NCBI GenBank assembly: GCA_038063375.1
Contig: JBBTVG010000013.1
Span: forward strand, 1 to 37,348
DNA: 37,348 nucleotides
Direction of reading: 5' to 3'
Source: Patescibacteria group bacterium
Lineage (GTDB): Bacteria; Patescibacteriota; Minisyncoccia; Phycocordibacterales; JANLHH01
The translations under genes were made by a program, and so were the position numbers. This document shows positions 8,324 through 16,073 of the stretch, piece after piece; position 1 is the first letter of the stretch; each line of letters begins with the position of its first letter. The notes below the pieces were generated by a model. That model was not told the DNA's origin. It ran no database searches and worked only from the letters and a program-made list of their open reading frames with translations.

Positions 8324-10471
8324 TTATAGCTCTTGTCTTTTAAGCAAGATGGCATTAAGCGCGACAATCACCGTGGACATGCTCATAAACACGGCGGCAA
8401 GCGCGGGCTCTAAAAGTATCCCTTTGAACGAAAGTACACCAGCCGCGAGCGGAATTGCCACGATATTATATCCCGTTGCCCAAAAAAGGTTCTGAATCAT
8501 TTTAGCATACGTGAGACGCGAGAGACGAATGATCTTCGGAATGTCGCGCGGGTCGTTCCGTACCAAAATAATGCCCGCGGATTCAATCGCCACATTGGTG
8601 CCGGCGCCGATCGCGATACCGACGTCAGATTGAGTAAGCGCCGGCGCGTCGTTCACGCCGTCGCCAACCATGGCTATCTTCAGACCACGCGATTGCAGAA
8701 GCTTCACCTTCTCCGACTTCTGCTCCGGAAGCACGCGGGCAAAATACTCGTCAATGCCGAGCTCTCCGGCAACCCACTTCGCCACGTCTTCCGAATCGCC
8801 CGTGATCATGGCAGTCTTGATCCCCATCGCGCGAAGACTGTTGATTGCCTCGCGCGACTCCTCGCGTATGACATCGGCAAGCGCGATCGCGCCGAACGCT
8901 TTGCCATCTCGTATGACAACATTTATTGTTTTACCTTGGCTCTCTAACACGCGAACTTTTTCTTTGAGAGCGCCCTGAAGCGCCGCGCCACGCTCCTCCG
9001 AAAGCGACGTACTTCCGATGATTGTTTCCACGCCACCCACTAGGGCTTGAGCACCCTTCCCCGGTATTCTTTCAAAATTCTTCACCGGCAGGAGCGCGAT
9101 ATTCCTCTTTTTCGCTTCTTCCATCATCGCTTTAGCAAGCGGATGCTCGGAGAGACTGTTCACCGAAGCCGCGTACTGCAAAACTTCGGTTTCATTTCCC
9201 TCTGTCACGGGAATGATTGCGTCAATCCCAAACTCTCCGCGAGTGAGCGTTCCCGTTTTGTCAAACAAGACGACATCAATATTGCGCGCCGCTTCAAGCG
9301 CGAGACGTTGACGCACAAGAAAGCCGTTTCGCGCCGCTTTCGTTGTTGAAATGGACGCGACGAGCGGGATTGCGAGCCCGAGCGCGTGCGGACAGGCGAT
9401 GACCAAGACCGCGACCATCCGATTGATGGCGAACGCCGCGTCAGAGAGCGCAAGCCACGCGACGAGCGTGATGCCGCCGGTGACCACCGCGATGATGGTG
9501 AGATAATACGCCGCGCGGTCGGAGAGCATTTGCAAACGCGACTTTGAACTTTGCGCCTCCGCGACAAGGCGCATCACGCCGGCCAAAAATGTTTCGGCGC
9601 CGATCTTCGTCACCGTCACTTGGAGAGAGCCGTCGCCCACCGTCGTGCCGGCGATCACCGCATCGCCTTCTTTTTTGGGCACCGGTTTTGATTCGCCGGT
9701 TGCGATGGATTCGTTCACGTCCGAGACTCCATCTTTCACAACGCCATCCGCGGGAATCCTGCCGCCCGGTTTTACCAACATCAGATCGCCCTTCCGGAGT
9801 TCCGAGAGTGCGATCGTTTCCATCTTCCCGTTTCGTATGACCTCTGCTTGATCGGGCAAAAGTTTTGAAAGTTCTTTGAGCGCGCCCTGCGCCCCGCTTA
9901 CCGCGCGCATCTCAAGCCAGTGCCCCAAAAGCATGATGGTGATAAGCGTCGCGAGTTCCCAGTAAAGAGTTTCTCCTTTTCCAAGTAGCGTGATAGCAAC
10001 GCTGTAGAAATACGCGGTGGAAATAGCAAGCGCGATCAGGGTCATCATTCCCGGCAAGCGCGCCTTGAGTTCCCGATACGCGGACGCTATAAATATCCAT
10101 CCGCCGTAAAAGAAGATAATTGAAGAAAGGGCGAGAGGTAAATATTCCGAACCGAAAAATTGCGGAGCTTCCCAATCGAGAAGTTTCTGCGCGATGTCGG
10201 AATAGAGAACGATCGGGATAGAGAGCGCAAGGCTTATCCAGAACTTAACCTTAAAAATGTTTGTTGAGTGCCCCGCGTGTTTACCCGCCCCGTTGGAAGC
10301 TTGCTTTCCTGCGGGGTCGTGTCCTTCGTAGTCCACTGTTTTTTGCTTTTGTTTTGTCGGAACTAAATTCATACCACACTCCGGACACATTCCCGGCTTA
10401 TCCGAAACGACTTTCGGATGCATAGGACACGTGTACATAGTTACTCCGGAGTTATGGTGGTTGTGGTTCAT
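8324..10471 (-). CDS. Copper-translocating P1B-type ATPase (CPH type) with HMBD N-terminus
   Basis: The product is 715 aa. Residues 12-38 are a heavy-metal-binding domain (YTCPMHPKVVSDKPGMCPECGM) after a His-rich start. The catalytic core has TGES at 258-261, the ion-binding CPH motif in the sixth helix at 360-362, the phosphorylated DKTGT at 404-408, the P1B-specific HP pair at 443-444 and a GDGVNDAP hinge. CPH in place of CPC is typical of CopB-like pumps, reported to export Cu(I), Cu(II) or Ag(I). It would move copper out across the membrane, where the multicopper oxidase encoded 4 nt downstream could oxidise it. The gene starts 17 nt after the DUF302 gene. It is full length with no damage. 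Confidence 0.93.
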   Translation of the reverse strand: MNHNHHNSGVTMYTCPMHPKVVSDKPGMCPECGMNLVPTKQKQKTVDYEGHDPAGKQASNGAGKHAGHSTNIFKVKFWISLALSIPIVLYSDIAQKLLDWEAPQFFGSEYLPLALSSIIFFYGGWIFIASAYRELKARLPGMMTLIALAISTAYFYSVAITLLGKGETLYWELATLITIMLLGHWLEMRAVSGAQGALKELSKLLPDQAEVIRNGKMETIALSELRKGDLMLVKPGGRIPADGVVKDGVSDVNESIATGESKPVPKKEGDAVIAGTTVGDGSLQVTVTKIGAETFLAGVMRLVAEAQSSKSRLQMLSDRAAYYLTIIAVVTGGITLVAWLALSDAAFAINRMVAVLVIACPHALGLAIPLVASISTTKAARNGFLVRQRLALEAARNIDVVLFDKTGTLTRGEFGIDAIIPVTEGNETEVLQYAASVNSLSEHPLAKAMMEEAKKRNIALLPVKNFERIPGKGAQALVGGVETIIGSTSLSEERGAALQGALKEKVRVLESQGKTINVVIRDGKAFGAIALADVIREESREAINSLRAMGIKTAMITGDSEDVAKWVAGELGIDEYFARVLPEQKSEKVKLLQSRGLKIAMVGDGVNDAPALTQSDVGIAIGAGTNVAIESAGIILVRNDPRDIPKIIRLSRLTYAKMIQNLFWATGYNIVAIPLAAGVLSFKGILLEPALAAVFMSMSTVIVALNAILLKRQEL

Positions 10472-10488
10472 ATATTCTCTTCTTACAT

Positions 10489-10875
10489 TTACGCAACAGA
10501 ATCAACGGCCTTTTTCAATTTCGCCTCCGCGAGAACCGCAATGTCGGACAGTGCCGGATTATCAAGCATTCCCATCGCGGTGGTGGGGAGGATTGCTGAT
10601 ACAAAAATATTCCCCTCCTTCTCATACACGATGACATTGCACGGCATAAAAAGCCCTATCTCTTTTTCGGCTTGCAGTGCTTGATAGGCAAACGGCGGAT
10701 TGCACGCACCTAAAATGACGTACTCTCCGTGAGAAACGCCGAGCTTCTTTTTGAGTGTCGCTTTCACATCAACCTCGGTAAGAATGCCGAACCCTTCCTC
10801 TGCGAGCGCGGCCACTGTTTTCTCTTTCGCCTCTTGAAACGAAAGTGGTACTTGTTTTGTATAACTGTATTTCAT
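10489..10875 (-). CDS. DUF302 family protein
   Basis: The product is 128 aa with the DUF302 layout: an N-terminal strand (MKYSYTKQVPLSFQEAKEKT), the segment GFGILTEVDVKATLKKKLG, then YVILGACNPPFAYQALQAE and MPCNVIVYEK, and a last helix with AKLKKAVDSV. No signal peptide or membrane segment is seen, so it is cytoplasmic. The conserved Cys in GACNP and MPCN could bind metal or haem, but this is not established. DUF302 genes often accompany copper or sulfur redox genes; here it is 17 nt ahead of the copper ATPase. A TATACT box 4 nt before the ATG suggests its own leaderless promoter, just downstream of the inverted-repeat element at 10921-11078. Confidence 0.85.
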   Translation of the reverse strand: MKYSYTKQVPLSFQEAKEKTVAALAEEGFGILTEVDVKATLKKKLGVSHGEYVILGACNPPFAYQALQAEKEIGLFMPCNVIVYEKEGNIFVSAILPTTAMGMLDNPALSDIAVLAEAKLKKAVDSVA

Positions 10876-10885
10876 AGATAGTATA
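10876..10885 (-). promoter_or_regulatory. -10 box of internal promoter for DUF302-ATPase-oxidase
   Basis: TATACT on the minus strand (10880-10885) lies 4 nt before the ATG at 10875. The surrounding sequence is AT-rich and no good -35 hexamer is visible. It would start transcription at or next to the start codon and split the operon into two units. Confidence 0.45.
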
Positions 10886-10920
10886 AGTAATTATTTTTTA
10901 ATAACACTGAGATTTAATTA

Positions 10921-11078
10921 GAACTCATCTCAAAAATGCTTTCGTGGCGAAATGCAAGATTTTCGAGCGAAAGGCGCGAAGCCCGACGAAGAATAGCAGT
11001 GCTATTTTGAGGAGGGATGAGCGTCTTGCAGCCGAAAATCTTGTCATTGCAGCAGAAATTGATTTTTGAGATGGGTTC
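10921..11078. repeat. 158-bp inverted-repeat element (MITE-like or structured RNA)
   Basis: The outer arms 10921-10937 and 11062-11078 pair at 16 of 17 positions (GAACTCATCTCAAAAAT). An inner 11-bp pair lies at 10955-10965 and 11033-11043 (CAAGATTTTCG). At the centre is a perfect 7-bp pair, 10992-10998 with 11000-11006 (AATAGCA/TGCTATT). No target-site duplication is obvious. It holds no gene and sits between the membrane-protein gene ending at 11090 and the DUF302 promoter. It could be a mobile mini-element or a processing or attenuating hairpin. Confidence 0.75.
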
Positions 11079-11089
11079 AGTAGTTGGAT

Positions 11090-11551
11090 TCAATGCTGTT
11101 GCATGCTCTTCATGTGGTTTCGGAACGCGATAATTTTTTGCGCAATATAAACAATACCACCGACATTGAAGACAATACCTACCCAGAAAAACTCTACTTG
11201 ATATTGGCCAACGACGCTTGCCAATCCGGCAATGCCTAACACGGGAAGGATATTCGCAAGGTAATGCGCGCAACAAGAAATCATGGCGGCAGTAGAAGTT
11301 GTTCCGGAGAGAGCAATGACCGCCTTTGGAGCACCGCTGTCGCCCGAAACTGCTTGTTTAAGGTAACTATAGAGACCGATCTGAATACCAAATCCGACCG
11401 CCAAGCTCACAATGAAATACCAATACGCGGAAAACTGACTTAGGGTGAATGCCCAGCCGGAAATAAGCGTGACTACGAGAAAGAAGACGGCGAGCATTGC
11501 GATTGCCGCTCCCGTTCCTTTAATGATTGCTTGAATAATTGTTTTGGACAT
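11090..11551 (-). CDS. Four-helix membrane protein with CCxH motif
   Basis: The product is 153 aa with about four hydrophobic helices (roughly 15-35, 42-62, 80-110 and 118-140). The third carries MISCCAHYLANILPVLG, a Cys-Cys-x-His pattern at the membrane that would suit metal or thiol chemistry. A short charged tail ends in KSMQQH. I do not recognise a named family with confidence, though similar CC-containing small membrane proteins occur in mercury and copper operons, where they act in uptake or transfer. It begins 2 nt after the stop of the DUF1573 gene and is followed by the inverted-repeat element. Function is inferred from context only. Confidence 0.7.
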   Translation of the reverse strand: MSKTIIQAIIKGTGAAIAMLAVFFLVVTLISGWAFTLSQFSAYWYFIVSLAVGFGIQIGLYSYLKQAVSGDSGAPKAVIALSGTTSTAAMISCCAHYLANILPVLGIAGLASVVGQYQVEFFWVGIVFNVGGIVYIAQKIIAFRNHMKSMQQH

Positions 11552-11553
11552 AA

Positions 11554-12054
11554 TTATTCCGTATCTCCCTTAAATTTTAATGCGTCTTTGCCGAGATCGT
11601 AGTCCACTTCAACAAAAACCTTAACCTCGGGCGCTTTCCCGTGTATATTGGATTTAATGGTAGCCGTTCTGAAAAATCTTCCGTCATCTTCGTAGTGGTA
11701 ATTGGGATCAAATATCACGGTAAGAATTCCTTGTTCCCCAGGTCGCAATAATTTTTTATCAATTTCCGCACTCGTGCAACTGCATGAGGTAAGAACTTCA
11801 CTGATAGTAACATCTTCGCTTCCATTATTAAGCACATTGAATGTTTTTGAGACGGTGCCACCGCTCTGGCGGATTTTTCCGAAATCATACTCTTCCGGGT
11901 CAAGGGTAAGATGTGGCCCATGGAGAGACTCGGAAACCGTCTCGTTCTCTCCCGCAGTTTCTGCCGGGACTCTTTGATTTTTTGAGATAGTACCGGCAAG
12001 TACGATCAGAAGTGCTATGATCCCGGTTATCAACAATATATTTTTTTTCGTCAT
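11554..12054 (-). CDS. Membrane-anchored DUF1573 protein (copy 2)
   Basis: The product is 166 aa. An N-terminal signal-anchor (residues ~5-22, ILLITGIIALLIVLAG) is followed by a DUF1573 immunoglobulin-like domain: LDPEEYDFGKIRQSGGTVSK, the Cys-bearing TSCSCTSAEI, and PGEQGILTVIFDP. The CxC pair in TSCSC is the family hallmark. DUF1573 domains are extracytoplasmic and of unknown exact role, though they often sit with thiol or metal proteins. It lies 17 nt after a paralogue encoded just upstream and 2 nt before the CC membrane-protein gene, which suggests one co-translated set. Confidence 0.85.
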   Translation of the reverse strand: MTKKNILLITGIIALLIVLAGTISKNQRVPAETAGENETVSESLHGPHLTLDPEEYDFGKIRQSGGTVSKTFNVLNNGSEDVTISEVLTSCSCTSAEIDKKLLRPGEQGILTVIFDPNYHYEDDGRFFRTATIKSNIHGKAPEVKVFVEVDYDLGKDALKFKGDTE

Positions 12055-12071
12055 AACGTTAAGGTTAGAGT

Positions 12072-12590
12072 TTAAGGAGTTACATTTGCTTCAAAGGTAA
12101 GTTCAATCGGTTCCTTTTGGGCGTCCGTTTCAAGATAGATAATACGACGTACCTTGCCTATGGCGGATGGCCCATGCGCCGCCGGATCAAATACTATTTC
12201 CACGCTTGCTTCTTCGTTAGGGGTAATAGATTCCGAAATGGTTGGGATTGCTGTGTGTCCCGGCATACCGAATGGCCCCGCCTTGCCTTCCTTTGTGATA
12301 AGCGTTGCCGTCGTGCACATGCAGGATGTGTATATTTTTTTGACCTGCACAGGGCTTCCACCGCTATTTTTTATTTTGAACACACGCGAAACCTTGCCCG
12401 CCGACATTGAAATGGTGCCAAGATCGTAGAATGGTTCAATGGCGACAAGCGCTCCCGCGCCGGGTAGTACATCAGTAAGAACGTTTGATTCGTTCCCCAA
12501 GCGCGACAACTCCGCCCTTTTCTCAAAGAGAATGACGGAGCCTGCCGCAACTACAAAGATGATAAGTATAACGAGTTGATTTTTTTTCAT
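12072..12590 (-). CDS. Membrane-anchored DUF1573 protein (copy 1)
   Basis: The product is 172 aa with a signal-anchor (residues ~4-20) and a DUF1573 domain: IEPFYDLGTISMSAGKVSRV, the Cys pair in YTSCMCTTATL, and ASVEIVFDPAAHG. It differs from its neighbour by an insertion of about 25 residues (GKAGPFGMPGHTAIPTISES) after the Cys pair, which contains a Met and a His and could extend a metal site. The two copies are clearly related but well diverged, so the duplication is old. The gene follows the rhodanese gene by 41 nt. It is probably exposed outside the membrane. Confidence 0.85.
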   Translation of the reverse strand: MKKNQLVILIIFVVAAGSVILFEKRAELSRLGNESNVLTDVLPGAGALVAIEPFYDLGTISMSAGKVSRVFKIKNSGGSPVQVKKIYTSCMCTTATLITKEGKAGPFGMPGHTAIPTISESITPNEEASVEIVFDPAAHGPSAIGKVRRIIYLETDAQKEPIELTFEANVTP

Positions 12591-12631
12591 AAGAGTTTTG
12601 TTAATGTATTCCTGTAATCATATCGCCCGCA

Positions 12632-13108
12632 TTACGGACGATTGTTGTGTTCAACTGTATATCCGCTCTTCTCCCACGCATTCATTCCGCCCGTCAAGTT
12701 GTACACATTGGTGTACCCGAGAGCGATAAGTTCTTTTGCCGCCACGGTGCTCATACTACCACTCCGGCAATAGAGTACGATCTTCGCATTCTTGTCGCTT
12801 GGTAGCTTCCCGAGATTTTGTCCAATAGTATCGTAGGGAATAAATGCGTCCGTGTTCGCAAGTTCCCCCGCGTAAGGAATGTGGACGTTCACGAAAAAGA
12901 AGTCTTCGTTCTTTTGCTTCTGGGTGAGCGCGATGCTTTCTATGTCGTAGTACCCCTCGGCATTCTTTACATCCACTCCGTTCACCACGGATGATGCTTG
13001 CGGAGTAGCGGTATCCTGTTTAACGGTATCACCGCGCAGGAGGAAATACCCGCCGAGGATAGCAATAAGGCCGATAGAAGCAACAGCAATGATATTATTT
13101 TTACTCAT
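12632..13108 (-). CDS. Membrane-anchored rhodanese-like sulfurtransferase
   Basis: The product is 158 aa from the ATG at 13106-13108. A longer frame extends upstream but would overlap the preceding gene, and the chosen start gives a normal signal-anchor (IIAVASIGLIAILGGYFLL). The rhodanese domain runs from about 50 to 155, with the active-site loop CRSGSMS, Cys at 114, and the end GGMNAWEKSG. Rhodaneses carry a persulfide on this Cys and move sulfur to acceptors. Anchored on the outer face and set beside DUF1573 and Cys-rich proteins, it may work in envelope sulfur or metal chemistry. The gap to the gene before it is 19 nt. Confidence 0.88.
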   Translation of the reverse strand: MSKNNIIAVASIGLIAILGGYFLLRGDTVKQDTATPQASSVVNGVDVKNAEGYYDIESIALTQKQKNEDFFFVNVHIPYAGELANTDAFIPYDTIGQNLGKLPSDKNAKIVLYCRSGSMSTVAAKELIALGYTNVYNLTGGMNAWEKSGYTVEHNNRP

Positions 13109-13127
13109 AGTAGTATTCTTCTTCCTA

Positions 13128-14042
13128 TTATACACTGCATCCGCCACCTCCTTGCGGCACTCCTTTGACACTTTCTGCGACACGAGCAAAACCGGACGCG
13201 CTTGAATATTCTTTTCCGAGGATCTCTTTCGGAGAGACCTCACTTGGTACGCGTCCTTTTGATTCAAGATAGCGGTCAATCGTGGCGTACTGATTCGTGA
13301 ACCAAAATCTATTCATTTGAAGCGCGGCTTTATACATCTGTTCCTCGGTCGCGCCCTGCGAAACGAGAAGCTCAAGAAGCCCCAGCATCGCCATGCCGTG
13401 ATTGCAATCGGGGAAGATTGCAGGATTATTACAGCACGGACGGTAAATATTGCCGCTTACACTTTCAACCATTCTCTGCTGTTTTTGAGTGAGGGTGATG
13501 AACGGATGCGCACTGTAATGCTCCATCGCGTCGCCATTGGCGAGCGTCCATCCGCCCGTTGAAGCGAATCCTCCGGCGCCGCCGTAGCGCGCGTCGGCCA
13601 TTTGCCCCTTTTCCAAAATAGTATTTTCATTGCCGAGCCCCAATCCCCACAGGAGATTGAGGATGAATCCGGCGTTTTCTTGCGTAACTACGATGTTCCC
13701 TTTCATATTGGTTTCAAGAAATCGCTTCTCATCTTCGGTGAGTCCCCCACGCCCTTGATAGAGCGCTTCAAATTTCGCGCGATCAATCACTCCTGTTTCT
13801 ACCATGCGCATGCCGAGATTACCCCACTCTGCGGAAAGCTCCACTCTCTCTAGGGTATTTCCCTTGTCTCGCGCGCCGCCACCCCAAACAGATATCGTTG
13901 CGGGCTTCTCTTTTTGGATAACATCAGGCGCAATGAAGTTTATCGCCTCAACAGCAAAAACAACTCCCGCGATAAGGATGAACGCTCTAGCGTGCTTTCC
14001 CACTTCCCGCGTAATGAATTTTTCTTTTTGTGGTTCATTCAT
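13128..14042 (-). CDS. Unrecognised membrane-anchored Cys/His protein (304 aa)
   Basis: I do not recognise this 304-aa protein. It has one N-terminal transmembrane helix (about 19-39), then a long soluble part. The striking motif is RPCCNNPAIFPDCNHGMAML at about 201-220, with C203, C204, C213 and H215 as a probable metal or cofactor site, followed by a helix GLLELLVSQGATEEQ. The sequence SAHPFITLTQKQQ just before it adds another His. The C-terminus is GGGGCSV with a lone Cys. It lies 11 nt after the His-rich gene and 19 nt before the rhodanese gene, so it should work outside the membrane with them. The dense Cys/His motif in a copper operon suggests copper binding, which is inference. Confidence 0.7.
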   Translation of the reverse strand: MNEPQKEKFITREVGKHARAFILIAGVVFAVEAINFIAPDVIQKEKPATISVWGGGARDKGNTLERVELSAEWGNLGMRMVETGVIDRAKFEALYQGRGGLTEDEKRFLETNMKGNIVVTQENAGFILNLLWGLGLGNENTILEKGQMADARYGGAGGFASTGGWTLANGDAMEHYSAHPFITLTQKQQRMVESVSGNIYRPCCNNPAIFPDCNHGMAMLGLLELLVSQGATEEQMYKAALQMNRFWFTNQYATIDRYLESKGRVPSEVSPKEILGKEYSSASGFARVAESVKGVPQGGGGCSV

Positions 14043-14053
14043 AATGAAAGCGG

Positions 14054-14485
14054 CTATTCAAACTTCATAACAATTTTGTCCCCGTCTGCCATCGCATAAC
14101 TACCAAACTCCGTGTTCTCTTTTCCATTCACCGTCATGGTCATGGCGGAACCGAATTCGCTCATGTCCTTGCCCCAGTTTTTGAAGAAGTTGCCAAGCTT
14201 TACATCATCTTTCGTCACTCGTCCGGAGAATTCAAGGTGGAGTACGCCTTGTGCCGCATCCTCGCTGTGTGTGTGTATGGGCTGATGCACGGCGCCGAGA
14301 CCGATACTCTCGGGAATTTGCTGCAGTTCGCCCTTCACATAGATCTCAAGTTTCGGATGCCAATGAATGCCTTTTTGGGCAATTATGTTAGGGTTGCCTT
14401 TGTCTCCGGAAAGACTCCGAGAAAAATACGACCCTCCGACAAGAAGCACTATCACTATAACGCCTCCGATAATAAATTTTTTCAT
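14054..14485 (-). CDS. Membrane-anchored His-rich protein (143 aa)
   Basis: The product is 143 aa. After a signal-anchor (residues ~3-18) comes a soluble domain with clustered His: HWHPKLEIYVKGE (H41, H43), then VHQPIHTHSEDAAQGVLHLEF (H67, H71, H73, H83). The two His groups flank a beta-rich segment and could form a mono- or binuclear copper site. I recall similar HWHPKL/HTH proteins in archaea and other small-genome bacteria, but I have no family name. It precedes the 304-aa Cys/His gene by 11 nt and follows the CxxC membrane protein by 22 nt. The lack of a Cys sets it apart from its neighbours, so any metal chemistry would be through His alone. Confidence 0.72.
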   Translation of the reverse strand: MKKFIIGGVIVIVLLVGGSYFSRSLSGDKGNPNIIAQKGIHWHPKLEIYVKGELQQIPESIGLGAVHQPIHTHSEDAAQGVLHLEFSGRVTKDDVKLGNFFKNWGKDMSEFGSAMTMTVNGKENTEFGSYAMADGDKIVMKFE

Positions 14486-14507
14486 GATTCTAAGAAGTTA
14501 ATGTTTG

Positions 14508-15053
14508 TTAATTAATGCACACAGCCGAGCTTTCAATTTGCTTTGCGGTGAGATAGAGAGACAGCACGAGTAATGCAAGACCAAGAAGTCCGAATTCGGC
14601 GCCGGCAAGCGGCAATAATGCAACTGCCGATGCCGCGCCAAACCAAGCAAGGACTGTCGTGAGAAGAAAAGATCCGCATGCCGCGCAACCAATGCCGAAC
14701 GCGCCGGAAACGATACCGAGTACGCTCCCTGCCATTCCTTTCTGTGCCGCGTTTGCAACCCCGCGACGGAGAAGAAAGACCGCGAGCGCGACATTTAATC
14801 CGAAGAATACCGCTATGCCGATGGTATACGAGGCGGACAGCAAAGAGAAATTGGTGGCAATTCCACCCAAGAGGCTCCATGGAATTTCAATCTTTTGAGC
14901 CAGCGTCGCGTGAGAGCGGAATATATCGGCGATGAGCCCGAGATTCGGGAGCCACGTCGCAAATATAAATACCAGGAGACCCACGCTAGCGGCGAGCATT
15001 GCATACAGCGGCCGCCTTAAAACTTTCCCTAATGCTTGAACTACAATACTCAT
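14508..15053 (-). CDS. Multi-span membrane protein with in-membrane CxxC
   Basis: The product is 181 aa with five or six hydrophobic helices. A short soluble loop (about 45-60) follows helix 1, then helices at about 68-95, 108-130, 132-150 and 152-170. The motif SGAFGIGCAACGSFLL places C123 and C126 in a helix, as a thiol pair that could be reduced or bind metal. This reminds me of DsbD/CcdA-like or mercury-transport-like small membrane proteins, but the rest does not match well enough to name. It lies 66 nt after the 141-aa gene and ahead of the His-rich gene. The likely role is thiol or metal relay across the membrane, by inference. Confidence 0.7.
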   Translation of the reverse strand: MSIVVQALGKVLRRPLYAMLAASVGLLVFIFATWLPNLGLIADIFRSHATLAQKIEIPWSLLGGIATNFSLLSASYTIGIAVFFGLNVALAVFLLRRGVANAAQKGMAGSVLGIVSGAFGIGCAACGSFLLTTVLAWFGAASAVALLPLAGAEFGLLGLALLVLSLYLTAKQIESSAVCIN

Positions 15054-15119
15054 TTTTTCTAAAGTGCTTTGTCAATAAAGGGTACGAGTGCCCGAATGGA
15101 ATCGGACGAAAAGAAAGCA

Positions 15120-15545
15120 CTAAAAGATTTTTGGGTTGAGAATTCCGTTTGAAAACGCTTCGGCAAGCGGGTTACGAATTATGGAAATAACTCTCCTCAA
15201 GATCAGAATCGTCTTTTGATTGAAAAAGAAAGAAGCAAGACCCGCACTCCAAAAATCTTTTACTGAAAAAGCAAAAAGCAAAAATGCCAAGAAAAGGACG
15301 AGTGCGTCAAATGTGCCCTTCGGTGATACGCTCACAAACATATTTTGCCAAGCGGCAATGTGCTCCAGGGGATTCATCTGGCAAACAGTTGTCATTCCCA
15401 TTACGGAGCAACCCGACATCTCTTGCCCCAGGGAACCCATATTCATCCCTAGATGATTAGCGCCAATAAAACCCACCAGCAAAAAAGCGATAATGCCGAA
15501 GAAAAGGAGAAATTTGGTCAGGTTTTGCGACAGAGAAATATTCAT
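15120..15545 (-). CDS. First gene of the metal operon: two-helix membrane protein with Met/Cys/His loop
   Basis: The product is 141 aa with a first helix at about 10-28 and a second at about 75-95. The loop between them is rich in soft ligands: HLGMNMGSLGQEMSGCSVMG and TVCQMNPLEH, with C46, C55, H31, H62 and several Met. Such a loop facing outward would suit Cu(I) capture, although that is inference. No family is recognised. The last 45 residues are basic and cytoplasmic in a simple topology. The gene is the first of the 13-gene set and has a good leaderless promoter at 15552-15579, whose -10 box ends 6 nt before the ATG. Confidence 0.7.
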   Translation of the reverse strand: MNISLSQNLTKFLLFFGIIAFLLVGFIGANHLGMNMGSLGQEMSGCSVMGMTTVCQMNPLEHIAAWQNMFVSVSPKGTFDALVLFLAFLLFAFSVKDFWSAGLASFFFNQKTILILRRVISIIRNPLAEAFSNGILNPKIF

Positions 15546-15579
15546 ATTTTTAGTATAGTCAGTATAGCAGATATTGCAA
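15546..15579 (-). promoter_or_regulatory. Leaderless promoter of the metal/redox operon
   Basis: On the minus strand, TTGCAA (15574-15579) is followed after 16 nt by TATACT (15552-15557), and the ATG at 15545 is 6 nt further on. A second TATACT copy sits 9 nt upstream (15561-15566), giving a tandem repeat that could also be an operator. Farther up, GGGCATAA occurs twice (about 15612-15619 and 15661-15668). Confidence 0.7.
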
Positions 15580-15660
15580 ATCCTTGCCTAGTGATAACTG
15601 CGACAATCCTTATGCCCAACGAGGTAACGCAAATCGGAGTATCCGCACACGACACAGCGA

Positions 15661-16065
15661 TTATGCCCGTTCTTTTAGTTCCACCGTTTCTTTTTTAAGA
15701 TCAAATTTAACAACAAAGATATTAAAAAATCCATTTTGTCCCACAATACCGTATGGCATAACATTTCCAGCAACATTGTGCATAAAACCTGCGTCGATTT
15801 TATACGAATGTCCTCCGACTTCAATTCCCACCTCTTTATGTAAAAAATATATAGACGATTTTCCGCCAACACCAAAAACCTCGTGTCGTTTCCCGCTTTT
15901 CACATCAATACCGATAGCCTCACCAATCTCTGCATCAAAAATACACAAATCGGCGCCTGAATCAACAAGCACCTCATATCCTACAGTATTGTTTTCATTT
16001 TTTATTTTAATGGGGATAACGGGTCGAAGTGTTGTTTTGCTGTAGCGTTTATATTTGAATTTCAT
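15661..16065 (-). CDS. Retropepsin-like aspartic protease
   Basis: The product is 134 aa. The catalytic motif of clan AA aspartic proteases is seen at VLVDSGADLCIFD, about residues 31-43, and a second conserved stretch PYGIVGQNGFF (about 103-113) matches the Ile-Leu-Gly part of the fold. The size fits a single-lobed enzyme that works as a dimer. There is no signal peptide, so it acts in the cytoplasm. It begins 8 nt after the stop of a DUF5678 gene with which it forms a two-gene unit under a palindromic operator, an arrangement that looks like a regulatory or toxin-antitoxin-style pair. The substrate is unknown. Confidence 0.82.
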   Translation of the reverse strand: MKFKYKRYSKTTLRPVIPIKIKNENNTVGYEVLVDSGADLCIFDAEIGEAIGIDVKSGKRHEVFGVGGKSSIYFLHKEVGIEVGGHSYKIDAGFMHNVAGNVMPYGIVGQNGFFNIFVVKFDLKKETVELKERA

Positions 16066-16073
16066 AGCGTTTT

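Noticed and set aside
10914-11276. Minus-strand 120-aa frame crossing the inverted-repeat element
   Set aside because: It is out of frame with the 153-aa membrane-protein gene and runs through the non-coding hairpin element; its translation has no recognisable pattern.
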